Assembly (NCBI GenBank): GCA_029194665.1
Contig: JARFXO010000002.1
Span: forward strand, 755,475-819,474
DNA from: Nitrospira sp.
GTDB lineage: Bacteria; Nitrospirota; Nitrospiria; Nitrospirales; Nitrospiraceae
Length of the DNA stretch: 64,000 nt
Direction of reading: 5' to 3'
Part shown: positions 33,212-41,951 of the stretch, one piece after another
How positions within the stretch are numbered: position 1 is the first letter of the stretch
Layout: every line of letters starts with the position of its first letter
Position numbers and translations under genes: made by a program
Notes under the pieces: generated by a model
Database searches by the model: none
Seen by the model: the letters and a program-made list of their open reading frames with translations, nothing else
What the model was told of the DNA's origin: nothing

Positions 33212-34347
33212 AGAGTCAGTGGATCACGTTAGCTAGATATTGGATTCCCAAGCATATTAGATATTGGGTGCAACGATATGTTTGTCTCACTCCGCTCAAA
33301 TTGCGGTGGAGCGAAGAAATATCTCCTCATTCTGGAATCCTTTCGAGTGACAATAATTCAAGTGGTGTCCCCTTCCGAATTGGAATCATCAAGAATCCTA
33401 TGCAAGCACACGGATGTTATGTAGCCGCATGCTTGGAAATGGGAGTGCCGTTTAGGGTTATCGATCTTATGAAATCTGACTGGCTTAACCAAATACGGGA
33501 ATCCTCCTGCGAGGTGATACTCGTTTGGGGGGATGCCTATTTAAGTATTTGGAACTCAATGATCAAGGATCGGATCGAAATTCTCGATCGCGAAATAGGA
33601 ATTACGGTCTTTCCCACCACGCGTGAAATGTGGTTCTACGAGGATAAGCGCCGGTTGGCCTATTGGCTGGCAAGCAATAGAATTCCCCATCCGCGAACCT
33701 GGGTGTTCTATGATCTGGATGAGTGTCAGCAATTTGTTACTTCGTGTGACCTGCCTATAATTTTCAAAGCGAGTTTTGGAGCGGTGGCTTCCGGAGTAAA
33801 GTTATTCCATGATCGGGACAAGCTTCGGCGATTTGTAGGTAAGGTTTTTCAAGAAGGTTTTCAGCCCAATGGTCTCGATCGCCGAGACCGGCAATGGGGG
33901 ACGGTGCTCCTTCAGGAATACATTTCCGTGCACAAAGAATGGAGATTGGTTAGGATTGGAGACTCATTTTTTGGTCACACAAAAGGTTGTGTTGACGGTT
34001 TCCACAGTGGTTCCGGATTAGTGGGGTGGGATGTTCCTGAAGAACGGCATCTTAATTTTCTTCTGGAGGTTACCGAAAAGGGACGGTTTCGAAGCATGGA
34101 CGTTGATGTGTTTGAAACCACAGATGGTCGGCTGCTCGTAAATGAACTACAAGCGGTCTTTGGGGCGAGTCATTCGGTGGATCAGATGCGAAAAGACGGG
34201 ATACCGGGAAGGTTTGTGCAAAAGGGAGGGAACTCCGAGTGGATTTTTGAGCCAGGAGATTTTGCACGAAATGCCTGTGCGAACGAGAGAATTCGTTACC
34301 TAATCGCATGTCGATCTGGGGCTCAGTCATTTGGAGGGCTGATGTGA
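33208..34347 (+). CDS. ATP-grasp-fold ligase-like protein (EPS-cluster type)
   Basis: I start this 379-residue protein at GTG 33208, which overlaps the glycosyltransferase stop (GTGA) and has AAGGAGGG upstream. The N-terminal part (RIGIIKNPMQAHGCYVAACLEMGVPFRVID) resembles a pre-ATP-grasp domain. The ATP-grasp core follows: EDKRRLAYWLASNRIPHPRTWVFYD, the Lys in IIFKASFGAVASGVKLF, VLLQEYISVHKEWRLVRIGDSFFG, and the metal-binding end MDVDVFETTDGRLLVNELQAVFGAS. ATP-grasp enzymes join a carboxylate to an amine through acyl phosphate. The substrate here is unknown. A distant relative with the same layout lies at 40762-41799. Context between a glycosyltransferase and a deacetylase suggests it acts on the glycan, which is inference. 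Confidence 0.8.
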   Translation: MKSQWITLARYWIPKHIRYWVQRYVCLTPLKLRWSEEISPHSGILSSDNNSSGVPFRIGIIKNPMQAHGCYVAACLEMGVPFRVIDLMKSDWLNQIRESSCEVILVWGDAYLSIWNSMIKDRIEILDREIGITVFPTTREMWFYEDKRRLAYWLASNRIPHPRTWVFYDLDECQQFVTSCDLPIIFKASFGAVASGVKLFHDRDKLRRFVGKVFQEGFQPNGLDRRDRQWGTVLLQEYISVHKEWRLVRIGDSFFGHTKGCVDGFHSGSGLVGWDVPEERHLNFLLEVTEKGRFRSMDVDVFETTDGRLLVNELQAVFGASHSVDQMRKDGIPGRFVQKGGNSEWIFEPGDFARNACANERIRYLIACRSGAQSFGGLM

Positions 34348-35351
34348 GTTTGAAAGAGTTGACTCGGATGGGATTGAGTCAGGTCATCGTGGGCGCGGGA
34401 ATGGCTAGAGTAAGTCGAAAGTTCTGCCCGAAAAATGGTGCAACAATCCTCTGTGGGCACCGGGTGACAGACGATGATGAAGGATGTCTTCCGGGGTTAA
34501 GGCCTTCTTGGCTAGCCGAGCAGCTCGACTATCTGAGTCGGCACTATCACTTCCTTCCCCTGAGTAAACTGCTTGATTGTTACGAACAACGCCAATCGAT
34601 TCCACCTAATTCGGTCGTCATTACTTTTGATGATGGATTCCGCGATAATTTCACGAACGCATACCCCATACTTCAGCAGTATCATGTTCCGGCTACCGTC
34701 TTTCTGGCCACCGGTTGTGTGTCGAGTGGTGATTTACCTTGGCCCCAAAAGGTTGGTTACCTGTTTCAAAAGACAAAAGTTGACAGCTTGTGTCACATAA
34801 CGACCAAGGAAATACCTGTGCCACTGAAATCACCAAGTGACCGAAATGCCGCAAGAACCACTGTCAGGAAAGTTCTTGGGCATATGCCTCGCGCTGAGCG
34901 AGAGCGGAGCATTGCGGAAGTGTCTGGGTTACTTCAGATAGAAATCCCGCGAGATCGAATGTTGACCTGGGATCAGGTCAAGACCATGCAGAAAGGAGGA
35001 ATCGAATTCGGAGCGCATTCGTTTTCACATCCTTGGATGGCGCTGCTATCTCCAGAAGAAGCTCGATGGGAGATGGAAGCCTCTCTTCACGACATTCAAC
35101 ATCGTTGTGGAATTACACGCCCACCATTTGTTTTTCCAGCTGGTTCATTTACCCCTGACCTTGTGAAGCTGGCAATCTCTGTGGGGTTTCGGTGTGTGTT
35201 CCAATCTCATTATAGTTTGCGCGTCAATCAAATCGGAGTGAACGATCAGTTCTCATTATCCAGGATTGGACTCCCCAATGCACCGGGAGTCATATTGGAG
35301 GCGGAATTGGATGGCCCCTTCCATGCTCTGCGTGGACTTTATCGCTCCTAG
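34344..35351 (+). CDS. Polysaccharide deacetylase (NodB homology domain)
   Basis: I start this 335-residue protein at GTG 34344, overlapping the ATP-grasp stop (GTGA) with GGAGGG upstream. The NodB domain shows the metal-binding Asp in VITFDDGFRDN (about 95-98) and the metal His pair in FGAHSFSHPW. The catalytic-side region PPFVFPAGSFTPDLVKLA lies in the C-terminal third. The CGHRVTDDDEG opening is typical of EPS-cluster deacetylases. There is no signal peptide, so it may act on a lipid-linked or nucleotide-linked intermediate in the cytoplasm. The stop TAG is part of the CTAG target duplication of the IS701 element directly downstream, and the protein itself is intact. Confidence 0.9.
   Translation: MSLKELTRMGLSQVIVGAGMARVSRKFCPKNGATILCGHRVTDDDEGCLPGLRPSWLAEQLDYLSRHYHFLPLSKLLDCYEQRQSIPPNSVVITFDDGFRDNFTNAYPILQQYHVPATVFLATGCVSSGDLPWPQKVGYLFQKTKVDSLCHITTKEIPVPLKSPSDRNAARTTVRKVLGHMPRAERERSIAEVSGLLQIEIPRDRMLTWDQVKTMQKGGIEFGAHSFSHPWMALLSPEEARWEMEASLHDIQHRCGITRPPFVFPAGSFTPDLVKLAISVGFRCVFQSHYSLRVNQIGVNDQFSLSRIGLPNAPGVILEAELDGPFHALRGLYRS
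35348..35351. repeat. Left CTAG target duplication of the IS701 element
   Basis: CTAG at 35348-35351 recurs at 36815-36818, directly flanking the terminal inverted repeats. Four bases of the YTAR type is the established IS701-family target. The TAG is also the stop codon of the deacetylase gene. Confidence 0.85.
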
Positions 35352-36814
35352 TACTACTGTGTCATAAAACAGTTTATTATGGCGACATCTTCATGAGAGC
35401 AATGAGGTGCGCCATGAGCTGGAGCCTGGAGGCGAGATTTGAGCGATATTGCGACCGATTGATCGAGACGCTGAGGCCTGCGGATCGAGAGCAGCCTGCG
35501 CGCTGGTATCTGCAAGGATTGCTGCTGCCGGGGGAGCGCAAGAGCATTGAACCGATGGCGGCGCGAGTCCACCCGGAGCGCGTGCGTTCGGCCCACCACT
35601 CGATGCATCACCTGGTGGCCAAGGCAAACTGGAGTGATGCGGCGCTGCTGTCGACGGTGCCGCGGACCGTCCTGCCGAAACTGGTTGAGGAGGATGAGCT
35701 GGTGTACTGGATCGTCGATGACACGGGGGTTTCCGAAGAAGGGGAACCAGTCGGTCGGCGTGGCCCGCCAATACTGTGGCCAGACGGGCAAGCAGGACAA
35801 CTGCCGGGTTGCCGTTTCGCTGTCGATCGCGAGCGACCGCGGGAGTCTGTCGGGTGGGATTTCAGTTGTACCTGCCGCAGAAGTGGACCGACGACCGGGC
35901 GCGGTGCCGCAAGGTGGGCGTCCCCGAGGAGCTGGGGTTCAAGACCAAGCCGAGTGTGGCGCGGCAGCACATTGAGGCGGCCTTGGCGGCGGGGTATCCG
36001 CACGGCGTGGTTCTGGCCGATGCCGCGTATGGGGATGAGACGGCCTGGCGGGAAGCGCTGGCCGGTCGGGGCTGCGGTATGCCGTCGGTGTACGTCCGGG
36101 AACGACGGTGTGGTGGGGTGAGTGTCAGCCGCTGGAAGAGACGACGCCCAAGGGCTTGAAGGGTCGCCCGCATAGTCGCCTGCGGCGTGATGCCACGCAT
36201 CAGCCGATGGCCATTTCGGCGGTGACCGACGCCCTGGCGAGTCGCTGCTGGCGCACGGTCACCTGGCGCCAAGGGACAGAGACGCCGTTGCGTTCGCGCT
36301 TTGCGCGAGTCCGAGTCCGAGCGACCCACCGAGACCAGCCGCGAGAAGAGGAATGGTCGATCATCGAATGGCCGTCCGAAGCTGAGGCCCCAACGCATTA
36401 TTGGTTCAGCAATCTGCCTGTGACGAGCACCTGGCAGGAGATGATTCGGACGGTGATGGGGCGGTGGCGAATCGAACGGGACTATGAGGAACTCAAGCAG
36501 GAGTTAGGGCTCGGACACTTCGCGGGGCGGAATTGGCGGGGATTTCATCATCATGCCAGCTTGTGCATTGCCGCCTACGGGTTCTTGATGTTGGAGCGGC
36601 TCACCGGCAGTAAAACAAACGCCGCTCGACTCCAGGCGCCTGTCGTTCCCACCAGGTTCCGCCCGCGTGGGGCTCAGTCCGATGCAACGGCACATCCCGA
36701 TGTCGATAGCGACCGGCCGATTTCGATTGGCACGGGCGATTGCCCGAACACTGTCGCGATGCCCCTGCTGTGGCAGAAACCAGGTCAATCAATGATATTT
36801 ATGACACAGTAGTA
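35352..36814 (+). mobile_element. IS701-family insertion sequence
   Basis: A 1463-bp element has 17-bp inverted ends (TACTACTGTGTCATAAA and TTTATGACACAGTAGTA) and a CTAG target duplication on both sides. The ends are perfect, but the transposase frame is broken in several places. The stop codon of the transposase lies inside the right terminal repeat. Confidence 0.9.
35414..36812 (+). pseudogene. IS701-family transposase with frameshifts
   Basis: The gene starts MSWSLEARFERYCDRLIETLRPADREQPARWYLQGLLLPG and ELVYWIVDDTG (DDE Asp), then shifts frame near 35740 (FPKKGNQSVGVARQYCGQTGKQDNCRVAVSLS). It shifts again near 35850 (GFQLYLPQKWTDDRARCRKVGVPEE, VVLADAAYGDETAWREAL) and near 36080 (GVRPGTTVWWGECQPLEE). 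It closes with MGRWRIERDYEELKQELGLGHFAGRNWRGFHHHASL (late Glu). At least three shifts leave it inactive, although the IS ends are perfect. Sequencing error in a draft is an alternative explanation. Confidence 0.82.
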
Positions 36815-36818
36815 CTAG

Positions 36819-36945
36819 GAGCCTGTCCGACACTGACGAAATTGGCGGTTTAAGGGGGACAAATCACCCTGACTAAGTCGGGATCGTTAATCCCGAGCCA
36901 AATGTGTGCGACGAATTTTCCAGGCTCTCAATGTCGGACAGGCTC
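36819..36945. mobile_element. MITE-like element, 127 bp
   Basis: Perfect 14-base terminal inverted repeats (GAGCCTGTCCGACA at 36819 and its complement ending at 36945) extend with one mismatch to about 18 bases. They enclose 99 bases without coding capacity. The ends resemble IS termini, so it is probably a non-autonomous element moved by an IS elsewhere in the genome. It lies directly against the right target duplication of the IS701 element. No clear target duplication of its own is seen. Confidence 0.6.
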
Positions 36946-37459
36946 ATAATAGACTGTTAGATAACTCTCATACATATTTTCGAATAAATCGTCTCCATTT
37001 CAGCAGCTCCGAAAGGAGGAGGCAAGCTCAAGATCCATGAGCTTATTGTCAGACAACACTTGTCGAAACAATGTAGGGAACCTCACCCTGAGGGAACGGA
37101 TACTTAAGCTGACGGTCTGGGTGGAACGTTCGGTGCGCCGCCTGATGCTGCGCTTAACTCGCACGGCGCCGTGGAGCACGACCCGGCAACGAGTGGCCGT
37201 GGGCGCGGTACCAGGTCAACCACACGTAGGAAGGTATGGAGAAACGTGCCAGAGAGAACCTCAGACAGGGGACGTGTGTTGCGATTCTTCCGCGCAGAAC
37301 GCGCGATGACCACCGGATCGCTCCCAATAGAGAACATGGGCCCCTGCCGTTGCCATTAGCGACCACGACAGGGGCATGGGTGTCGCTGGCGAATCCAGAA
37401 TGGCGGCCACTACCCCGCTGACTATCAGTCATGAATCATGCGGGCAAGGATGGTGATCC
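36946..37459. other. No convincing gene; possible transposase debris
   Basis: Just over 500 bases precede the next glycosyltransferase. A plus-strand frame from 37037 reads GNLTLRERILKLTVWVERSVRRLMLRLTR, after AGGAGGAGG at 37015. It looks protein-like but matches nothing I can name and loses that character after about 50 codons. It may be transposase debris. Confidence 0.35.
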
Positions 37460-38566
37460 ATGCGCGTTTTGGCGGTGACTAATCTATACCCCACTCAGCG
37501 AAACGCGGGGATGGGTACTTTTGTCGAGCAGCAAGTCCTTGGGCTAAGACATAGCGGCCTGAATGTTGACGTGATGCACGTTAATCGCTGTGAGAGAGGT
37601 ATGCGCTCTTATTTCACCATGGGAGCAGAACTTCGAAGTCGCATCGAGCAGTTTCAGCCCGATGTGGTTCATGCCATGTACGGGGGGGTCCTGGCAGAGC
37701 GGGTGACGCGCATTGTAAAAGATAGGCCGACGGTGGTTTCATTCTGTGGATCTGACCTTTTAGGGGAACTTCTATCAGGATCAGTAAGAAGAATTATGAG
37801 TGAATATGGGATTTTGGCGTCACATATTGCGGCCAGGCGAGCTGCCGGGATTGTGGTCAAATCTCGGAACCTCGAAGAGGCTCTTCCTGGCACTGTTAGT
37901 CGATCCAAGGTTCGAATCATTCCAAACGGTATTAATCTTGAGCGGTTCAGACCGCTTAACCTGGTGGACTGCCGCAACAAGTTAGGATGGGACCCCAGCA
38001 AGTTCCATGTTTTATTCCCCACCAACGCTGGCGATCCTTGTAAGCGTCTCAACCTGGCACAAGCGGCAATTGACAAAGCCAACCGATCGGGACTGAATGC
38101 AGAGCTGCATCAACTTCGAGGAGTACCTCATGAAGAAGTTCCCATCTGGCTCAACGCCAGCGATGTTGTACTACTAACATCATTACACGAGGGATCACCA
38201 AACGTCATCAAGGAAGCTCTGGCATGTGACCTACCAGTCGTTTCTGTAGATGTGGGGGATGTACGTGAAAGAGTTAATGGGATCGAGGGATGTCATATCG
38301 CGATGCCAGACCCCGATGACTTAGGAATCAAACTGGGTTTAGTGAGGGCTAGAAGGGGGCGCATAGCGGGCCGTGAAAGAATGCAAGCCCTCTCCATAGG
38401 GCAAACTGCTCTATATTTAGGGAGCTTCTACCACGAGGTTGTAGAGTCTCATCGAAGCCAGGGTATTGCGAGTCGCATGCTGATTAATCCTAATATACTC
38501 TTAGACTTTTATTTATCCAGATTGGCAAGAAGGAGAAAGTTCGGTGGGCAATTAAAGAGCCATTGA
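37460..38566 (+). CDS. GT4-family glycosyltransferase
   Basis: This complete 368-residue GT-B protein begins MRVLAVTNLYPTQRNAGMGTFVEQQVLGLR, with QPDVVHAMYGGVLAERV and VSFCGSDLLGELLSGSV in the N-terminal domain. The C-terminal domain holds VRIIPNGINLERFRPL, FHVLFPTNAGDPCKRLNLA and the donor motif VLLTSLHEGSPNVIKEALACDLPVVSVDVGDVRERV. It should transfer a hexose-type sugar to a lipid-linked intermediate. It stands alone on the plus strand and converges with the asparagine-synthase-like gene downstream, separated by a dispersed repeat. GGATGGTG lies before the start, giving a moderate ribosome site. Donor and acceptor are unknown. Confidence 0.92.
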   Translation: MRVLAVTNLYPTQRNAGMGTFVEQQVLGLRHSGLNVDVMHVNRCERGMRSYFTMGAELRSRIEQFQPDVVHAMYGGVLAERVTRIVKDRPTVVSFCGSDLLGELLSGSVRRIMSEYGILASHIAARRAAGIVVKSRNLEEALPGTVSRSKVRIIPNGINLERFRPLNLVDCRNKLGWDPSKFHVLFPTNAGDPCKRLNLAQAAIDKANRSGLNAELHQLRGVPHEEVPIWLNASDVVLLTSLHEGSPNVIKEALACDLPVVSVDVGDVRERVNGIEGCHIAMPDPDDLGIKLGLVRARRGRIAGRERMQALSIGQTALYLGSFYHEVVESHRSQGIASRMLINPNILLDFYLSRLARRRKFGGQLKSH

Positions 38567-38609
38567 AATACGGTTACTTGCTTATTACTGTGACTCCACT
38601 TAACAGATC

Positions 38610-38715
38610 ACCGAGGAAGTCGTCTGCTCTCGTTAAGAGTTGTCTCGGAATAGGCTCAACGTCAACCGGCCAGAAATTCTCCTCTGCCACTGTCTCCTTG
38701 ACGGGGAGGCTTACA
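38610..38715 (+). repeat. Dispersed repeat, copy 2
   Basis: About 105 bases (CACCGAGGAAGTC through GACGGGGAGGCTTACAC) align with 24549-24650, sharing CGAGGAAG, CTGCTCT, GTTAAGA, TTGTCTC and CGGCCAGAA in order. It lies between two convergent genes and codes for nothing. It is probably a solo IS end. Confidence 0.55.
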
Positions 38716-38802
38716 CGAGAGGGAAACATTCTGGCACAACAGCCACCCTAACAAGGAGGTTCCCCTGCTCCAGTCGGCTGTGAAGGTGGCCGATGCCGGC
38801 CG

Positions 38803-40581
38803 TCAACCAGATTTAGCGGCAGTACGGCGACGATCGAGAATCTCGTCGGACAGATCCTCGACCGACCGACCGACCTCAAACAGCTGCATCCATAGAAATT
38901 GGTTAAGGAGGCACCACAACACCATTGAGGCCCCGCCTTCCTCTCTCTGCAATGACTTCAGGACACGTGCGTCGTGTACTTGCGTAGCCATATCTACGAT
39001 TGGCTGGAAGAGCGCACCCTGGGGAGCCCAAAAGCGCGCAGGGAAACCAAAGCTCAGCTTCCGACGTGTAACTAGAATCTCAGGGACGCCAAGTTGTCGC
39101 AAGGCCGCGCGAACGAGGTACTTCTTCTCTCGCAGTTTCACGTCCCAGGGTATAGTCATCACTGCCGCAAGAACTGAGGGACTCGTATATGGGCACGCAA
39201 GGTAGACACCGGACGCCTCTGCAAGTTTCCCCCAAATCGATATCGTGGCGTGTCCCTCTGACAATAGAGCCAGTGCGGTAACTTGATCGAGTAATGGTCG
39301 ATCACAATAGGCCTCAAGGAGCGAGAGGCGCTCGCCGAGGAGCGCTGTGTCGTCGCAGGAGAGGATCTGTCGCACGATGTCACGATCACCATATCGGCCA
39401 AGAAGCCAGAGATAATGGTGAACCGACGACAGTTGACGATCATACCGTCGAGTGAGGAGCGAACTCCACCGACCGTGCCAACCTAGAGCATTCGCAAGTG
39501 CCGCCGAAGCTGAGCCAAGATGTGTAATGCGGAGGGACGCAACCGCTGCTCTATGGCGGTAGAGGAACTCGTGGGAAGCGTTCCCAACGACGCAGTCAGC
39601 ACCCTCGCCGCAGAGGACCGCACCGTGGCCGACGGCGGCGCGATCCTGAAGCAAAATGTGCAAAAGCACGGATTGAAGGTGATGGACCGGTTCCTCGGCA
39701 GCATGGATGCTCTCAACCCACCCCGTTAAGTATCGTTCAGGGCTCGTGTTGTGGACCTGATGGACGACACCCAGCTGACGTGCCATAGACAATGCGTACT
39801 GAGCCTCGCCATCGTCCGAGTTCGCGAACGAGAAATTTGTTGAAAAGGTGTGTACATCCGGGTGGGTGACTCGAGCAAGTGCGCCAAGTAACGAGGAATC
39901 AAGCCCTCCACTTAAGAGAATCCCTGCACTGGGGAAGCACTGTAGCCATTCCTCAACGCGCGCACAAAGGACGTCAGCGATGTTCTCCTTGGGATCGACC
40001 CCTCCTCCACCCGGCCAGCGCCAACGCCGCTCTTCGCAGACCCTGCCTGCATCGAGATCAACGACGAGACATTGTCCTCCCGCGAGCTTTCGGACACCAC
40101 GCAGGATCGATCGCGGGGGGGCAACAAACCGGTACATCAGATACTCCGGCGTGCATGCGGGGTCCCATGCCACTACGTGCCCGATTTCCTTTAGTCCGGA
40201 CACTGACGTGGAACAGGTAAAAGAGCCAGGTCCCACGGACCAGTAACATGGTCTCCAACTCGCAATGCTATGGACAATCGTCACAACTCGCTTGGAGAGG
40301 TCAATTCCGACGAGCAGTAGAATGCGATCGCCGAGAAGCACGTCGAGCGGCATACCGTTCAGAATACCCTCCTGAAGGGGACGAGTGTCGCTCTCCTTGA
40401 GTGGGAAACATGATTCCCCGGCGACGATCCAGTCACCTATCTTACACCGGAAACCAAAGAGAGAGCCTGTGCGGATACTGACACGGAGGTCGCCACAGTC
40501 GAAATCGCGCATTGACTCATTGTAGCCCTCCGATGCTGATCCAAACGGCACTGGACGCAACCGTACCGACACAAGCAACAT
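38803..40581 (-). CDS. Asparagine-synthase-like protein without the N-terminal glutaminase Cys
   Basis: This 592-residue protein starts MLLVSVRLRPVPFGSASEG after GGAGGTG, so it lacks the catalytic Cys2 of glutamine-dependent asparagine synthetases. The synthetase half is clear: the ATP PP-loop AGILLSGGLDSSLLGALAR (about 222-236), AVLCGEGADCVVGNASHEF, and RAALRQLGVPEILVTRRKLSFGFPARFW near the end. It would activate a carboxylate as an acyl-adenylate and amidate it, with ammonia or another amine as nucleophile. Relatives occur in surface-polysaccharide and natural-product clusters. It is followed upstream, 180 bases away on the same strand, by an ATP-grasp gene. The substrate is unknown. Confidence 0.85.
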   Translation of the reverse strand: MLLVSVRLRPVPFGSASEGYNESMRDFDCGDLRVSIRTGSLFGFRCKIGDWIVAGESCFPLKESDTRPLQEGILNGMPLDVLLGDRILLLVGIDLSKRVVTIVHSIASWRPCYWSVGPGSFTCSTSVSGLKEIGHVVAWDPACTPEYLMYRFVAPPRSILRGVRKLAGGQCLVVDLDAGRVCEERRWRWPGGGGVDPKENIADVLCARVEEWLQCFPSAGILLSGGLDSSLLGALARVTHPDVHTFSTNFSFANSDDGEAQYALSMARQLGVVHQVHNTSPERYLTGWVESIHAAEEPVHHLQSVLLHILLQDRAAVGHGAVLCGEGADCVVGNASHEFLYRHRAAVASLRITHLGSASAALANALGWHGRWSSLLTRRYDRQLSSVHHYLWLLGRYGDRDIVRQILSCDDTALLGERLSLLEAYCDRPLLDQVTALALLSEGHATISIWGKLAEASGVYLACPYTSPSVLAAVMTIPWDVKLREKKYLVRAALRQLGVPEILVTRRKLSFGFPARFWAPQGALFQPIVDMATQVHDARVLKSLQREEGGASMVLWCLLNQFLWMQLFEVGRSVEDLSDEILDRRRTAAKSG

Positions 40582-40761
40582 CCGTTCACCTCCTCACAAC
40601 CAGCTTAGAACAACACCTCAGCTAGACTAAGCCCGTCGCTATTGGTCCATCGCAGTCTGATGATGGGAAGATCAGAAGTTCCTTTTCAAGCGTGTCTGCT
40701 TGATAGGGCAGATGACAAGGACAGTGGTGCAATCCAGCGCTCTGGTACCTGGCTGAATACT

Positions 40762-41799
40762 TTATTGGCTGGATCGGTCAATGTCATTAAGAAGATCGAT
40801 GAGAATCGCGTCCTGAGGCCAGACATGTCCCTCGTACCAGGTCAACCTGCCATCCCAATATCCCGGACAGGAATGAACCAACTGTGGAATGTAGGTGTAG
40901 CTTACCTCAAGAATGAAAGGTTGTTGCTCTGCTCCTACCACGAAATCGAAGGCCATGCTTTGTGAGCCAACCTTCCGCGTCACATCAAAAGCCATCTCCA
41001 CACACTTTTGGTTGATTCTACCGGTGTCATACACGATATCACCGCTGCCGGAAGCCCGAAAATCGCCGGGGCGAACGTTTCTGGTGTAGCCAAAGGCCCG
41101 GTTGCCAATGACGGTCACGCGTGTATCAAAATCATTGCCTGGAATGAAGTCTTGAAAATACGCATACCCTTTCTCGCGCCCCATCATTCTCTTGTTGTTC
41201 TGGATCGTTGCCAAGACTCGCGGAATACGTTTGACGACATTCAATAAATCGCCTCGTCTCTTTGCAACTCGGTAACGCTTAAGCGCATCCTGCCCATAGT
41301 GAGCGACCGGCGAGAATCCGGAAGAAAAGGCACGTTCTGCTAAAGCACGAGCTGCAGTAGCACTGTGAACTAGCTTGACGTTGGTGGAACCAGCCCCCTT
41401 GCGCAACTTGAATACCTTCGGAAAAGAAACTCGGTCAATCCAACGCAAAGCTTCTTCAAGGTCATAAAACACGTAGGTGGGAACCAACGGTGCACCGATC
41501 GCCTCCAATAGATACTTCTGAGCGATTTTATCGTCGAAATGCCAGCATGTAGAGACGCTCGGGAAGACTTTGACACCCATCGCCGCGGCGGCCATGATGA
41601 CATTGCGCGCCATCAACTGGTCACGCGGGTCTCCATGGTTCCAATGCCACAGCAAGGTATCTGAAGAACTCAGCTGCTTCATAATGTCTGAATCAAGGCA
41701 GTTCACGACCTTGTAGGGGATGCCTTCCAACTCACAATATGCAATCCATCGATCAGAAAAACTACCGTTTCGGTGATGGATGGCCACTTGCCCAGTCAT
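40762..41799 (-). CDS. ATP-grasp-fold ligase-like protein (second copy)
   Basis: This 345-residue protein begins MTGQVAIHHRNGSFSDRWIAYCELEGIPYKVV and DTLLWHWNHGDPRDQL (pre-ATP-grasp). It continues with FDDKIAQKYLLEAIGAPLVPTYVFYD, the Lys in FPKVFKLRKGAGSTNVKLV, YAYFQDFIPGNDFDTRVTVIGNRAFGYTRN and the metal site MAFDFVVGAEQQPFILEVSYTY. Layout and several motifs match the ATP-grasp protein at 33208-34347, but identity looks low. It belongs to a family often met in EPS clusters. Neighbours are an asparagine-synthase-like gene downstream and the O-antigen ligase/polymerase upstream, all on the minus strand. It probably forms an amide or peptide-like bond on the glycan or its precursor, which is inference. 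Confidence 0.8.
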   Translation of the reverse strand: MTGQVAIHHRNGSFSDRWIAYCELEGIPYKVVNCLDSDIMKQLSSSDTLLWHWNHGDPRDQLMARNVIMAAAAMGVKVFPSVSTCWHFDDKIAQKYLLEAIGAPLVPTYVFYDLEEALRWIDRVSFPKVFKLRKGAGSTNVKLVHSATAARALAERAFSSGFSPVAHYGQDALKRYRVAKRRGDLLNVVKRIPRVLATIQNNKRMMGREKGYAYFQDFIPGNDFDTRVTVIGNRAFGYTRNVRPGDFRASGSGDIVYDTGRINQKCVEMAFDVTRKVGSQSMAFDFVVGAEQQPFILEVSYTYIPQLVHSCPGYWDGRLTWYEGHVWPQDAILIDLLNDIDRSSQ

Positions 41800-41951
41800 A
41801 CCGATTCCCTACCAATTTCTGCGGCTTTGGTTGAACTCAAGAGAACCAGGTCTCCCCCGTACTTAACGCCTTGCAAGAACATGATGCTGGCAAGGAAGGG
41901 AACACATATCGTTTGATGGGAAGGGCCACAATTGCGAAGAGCATAGACTTA

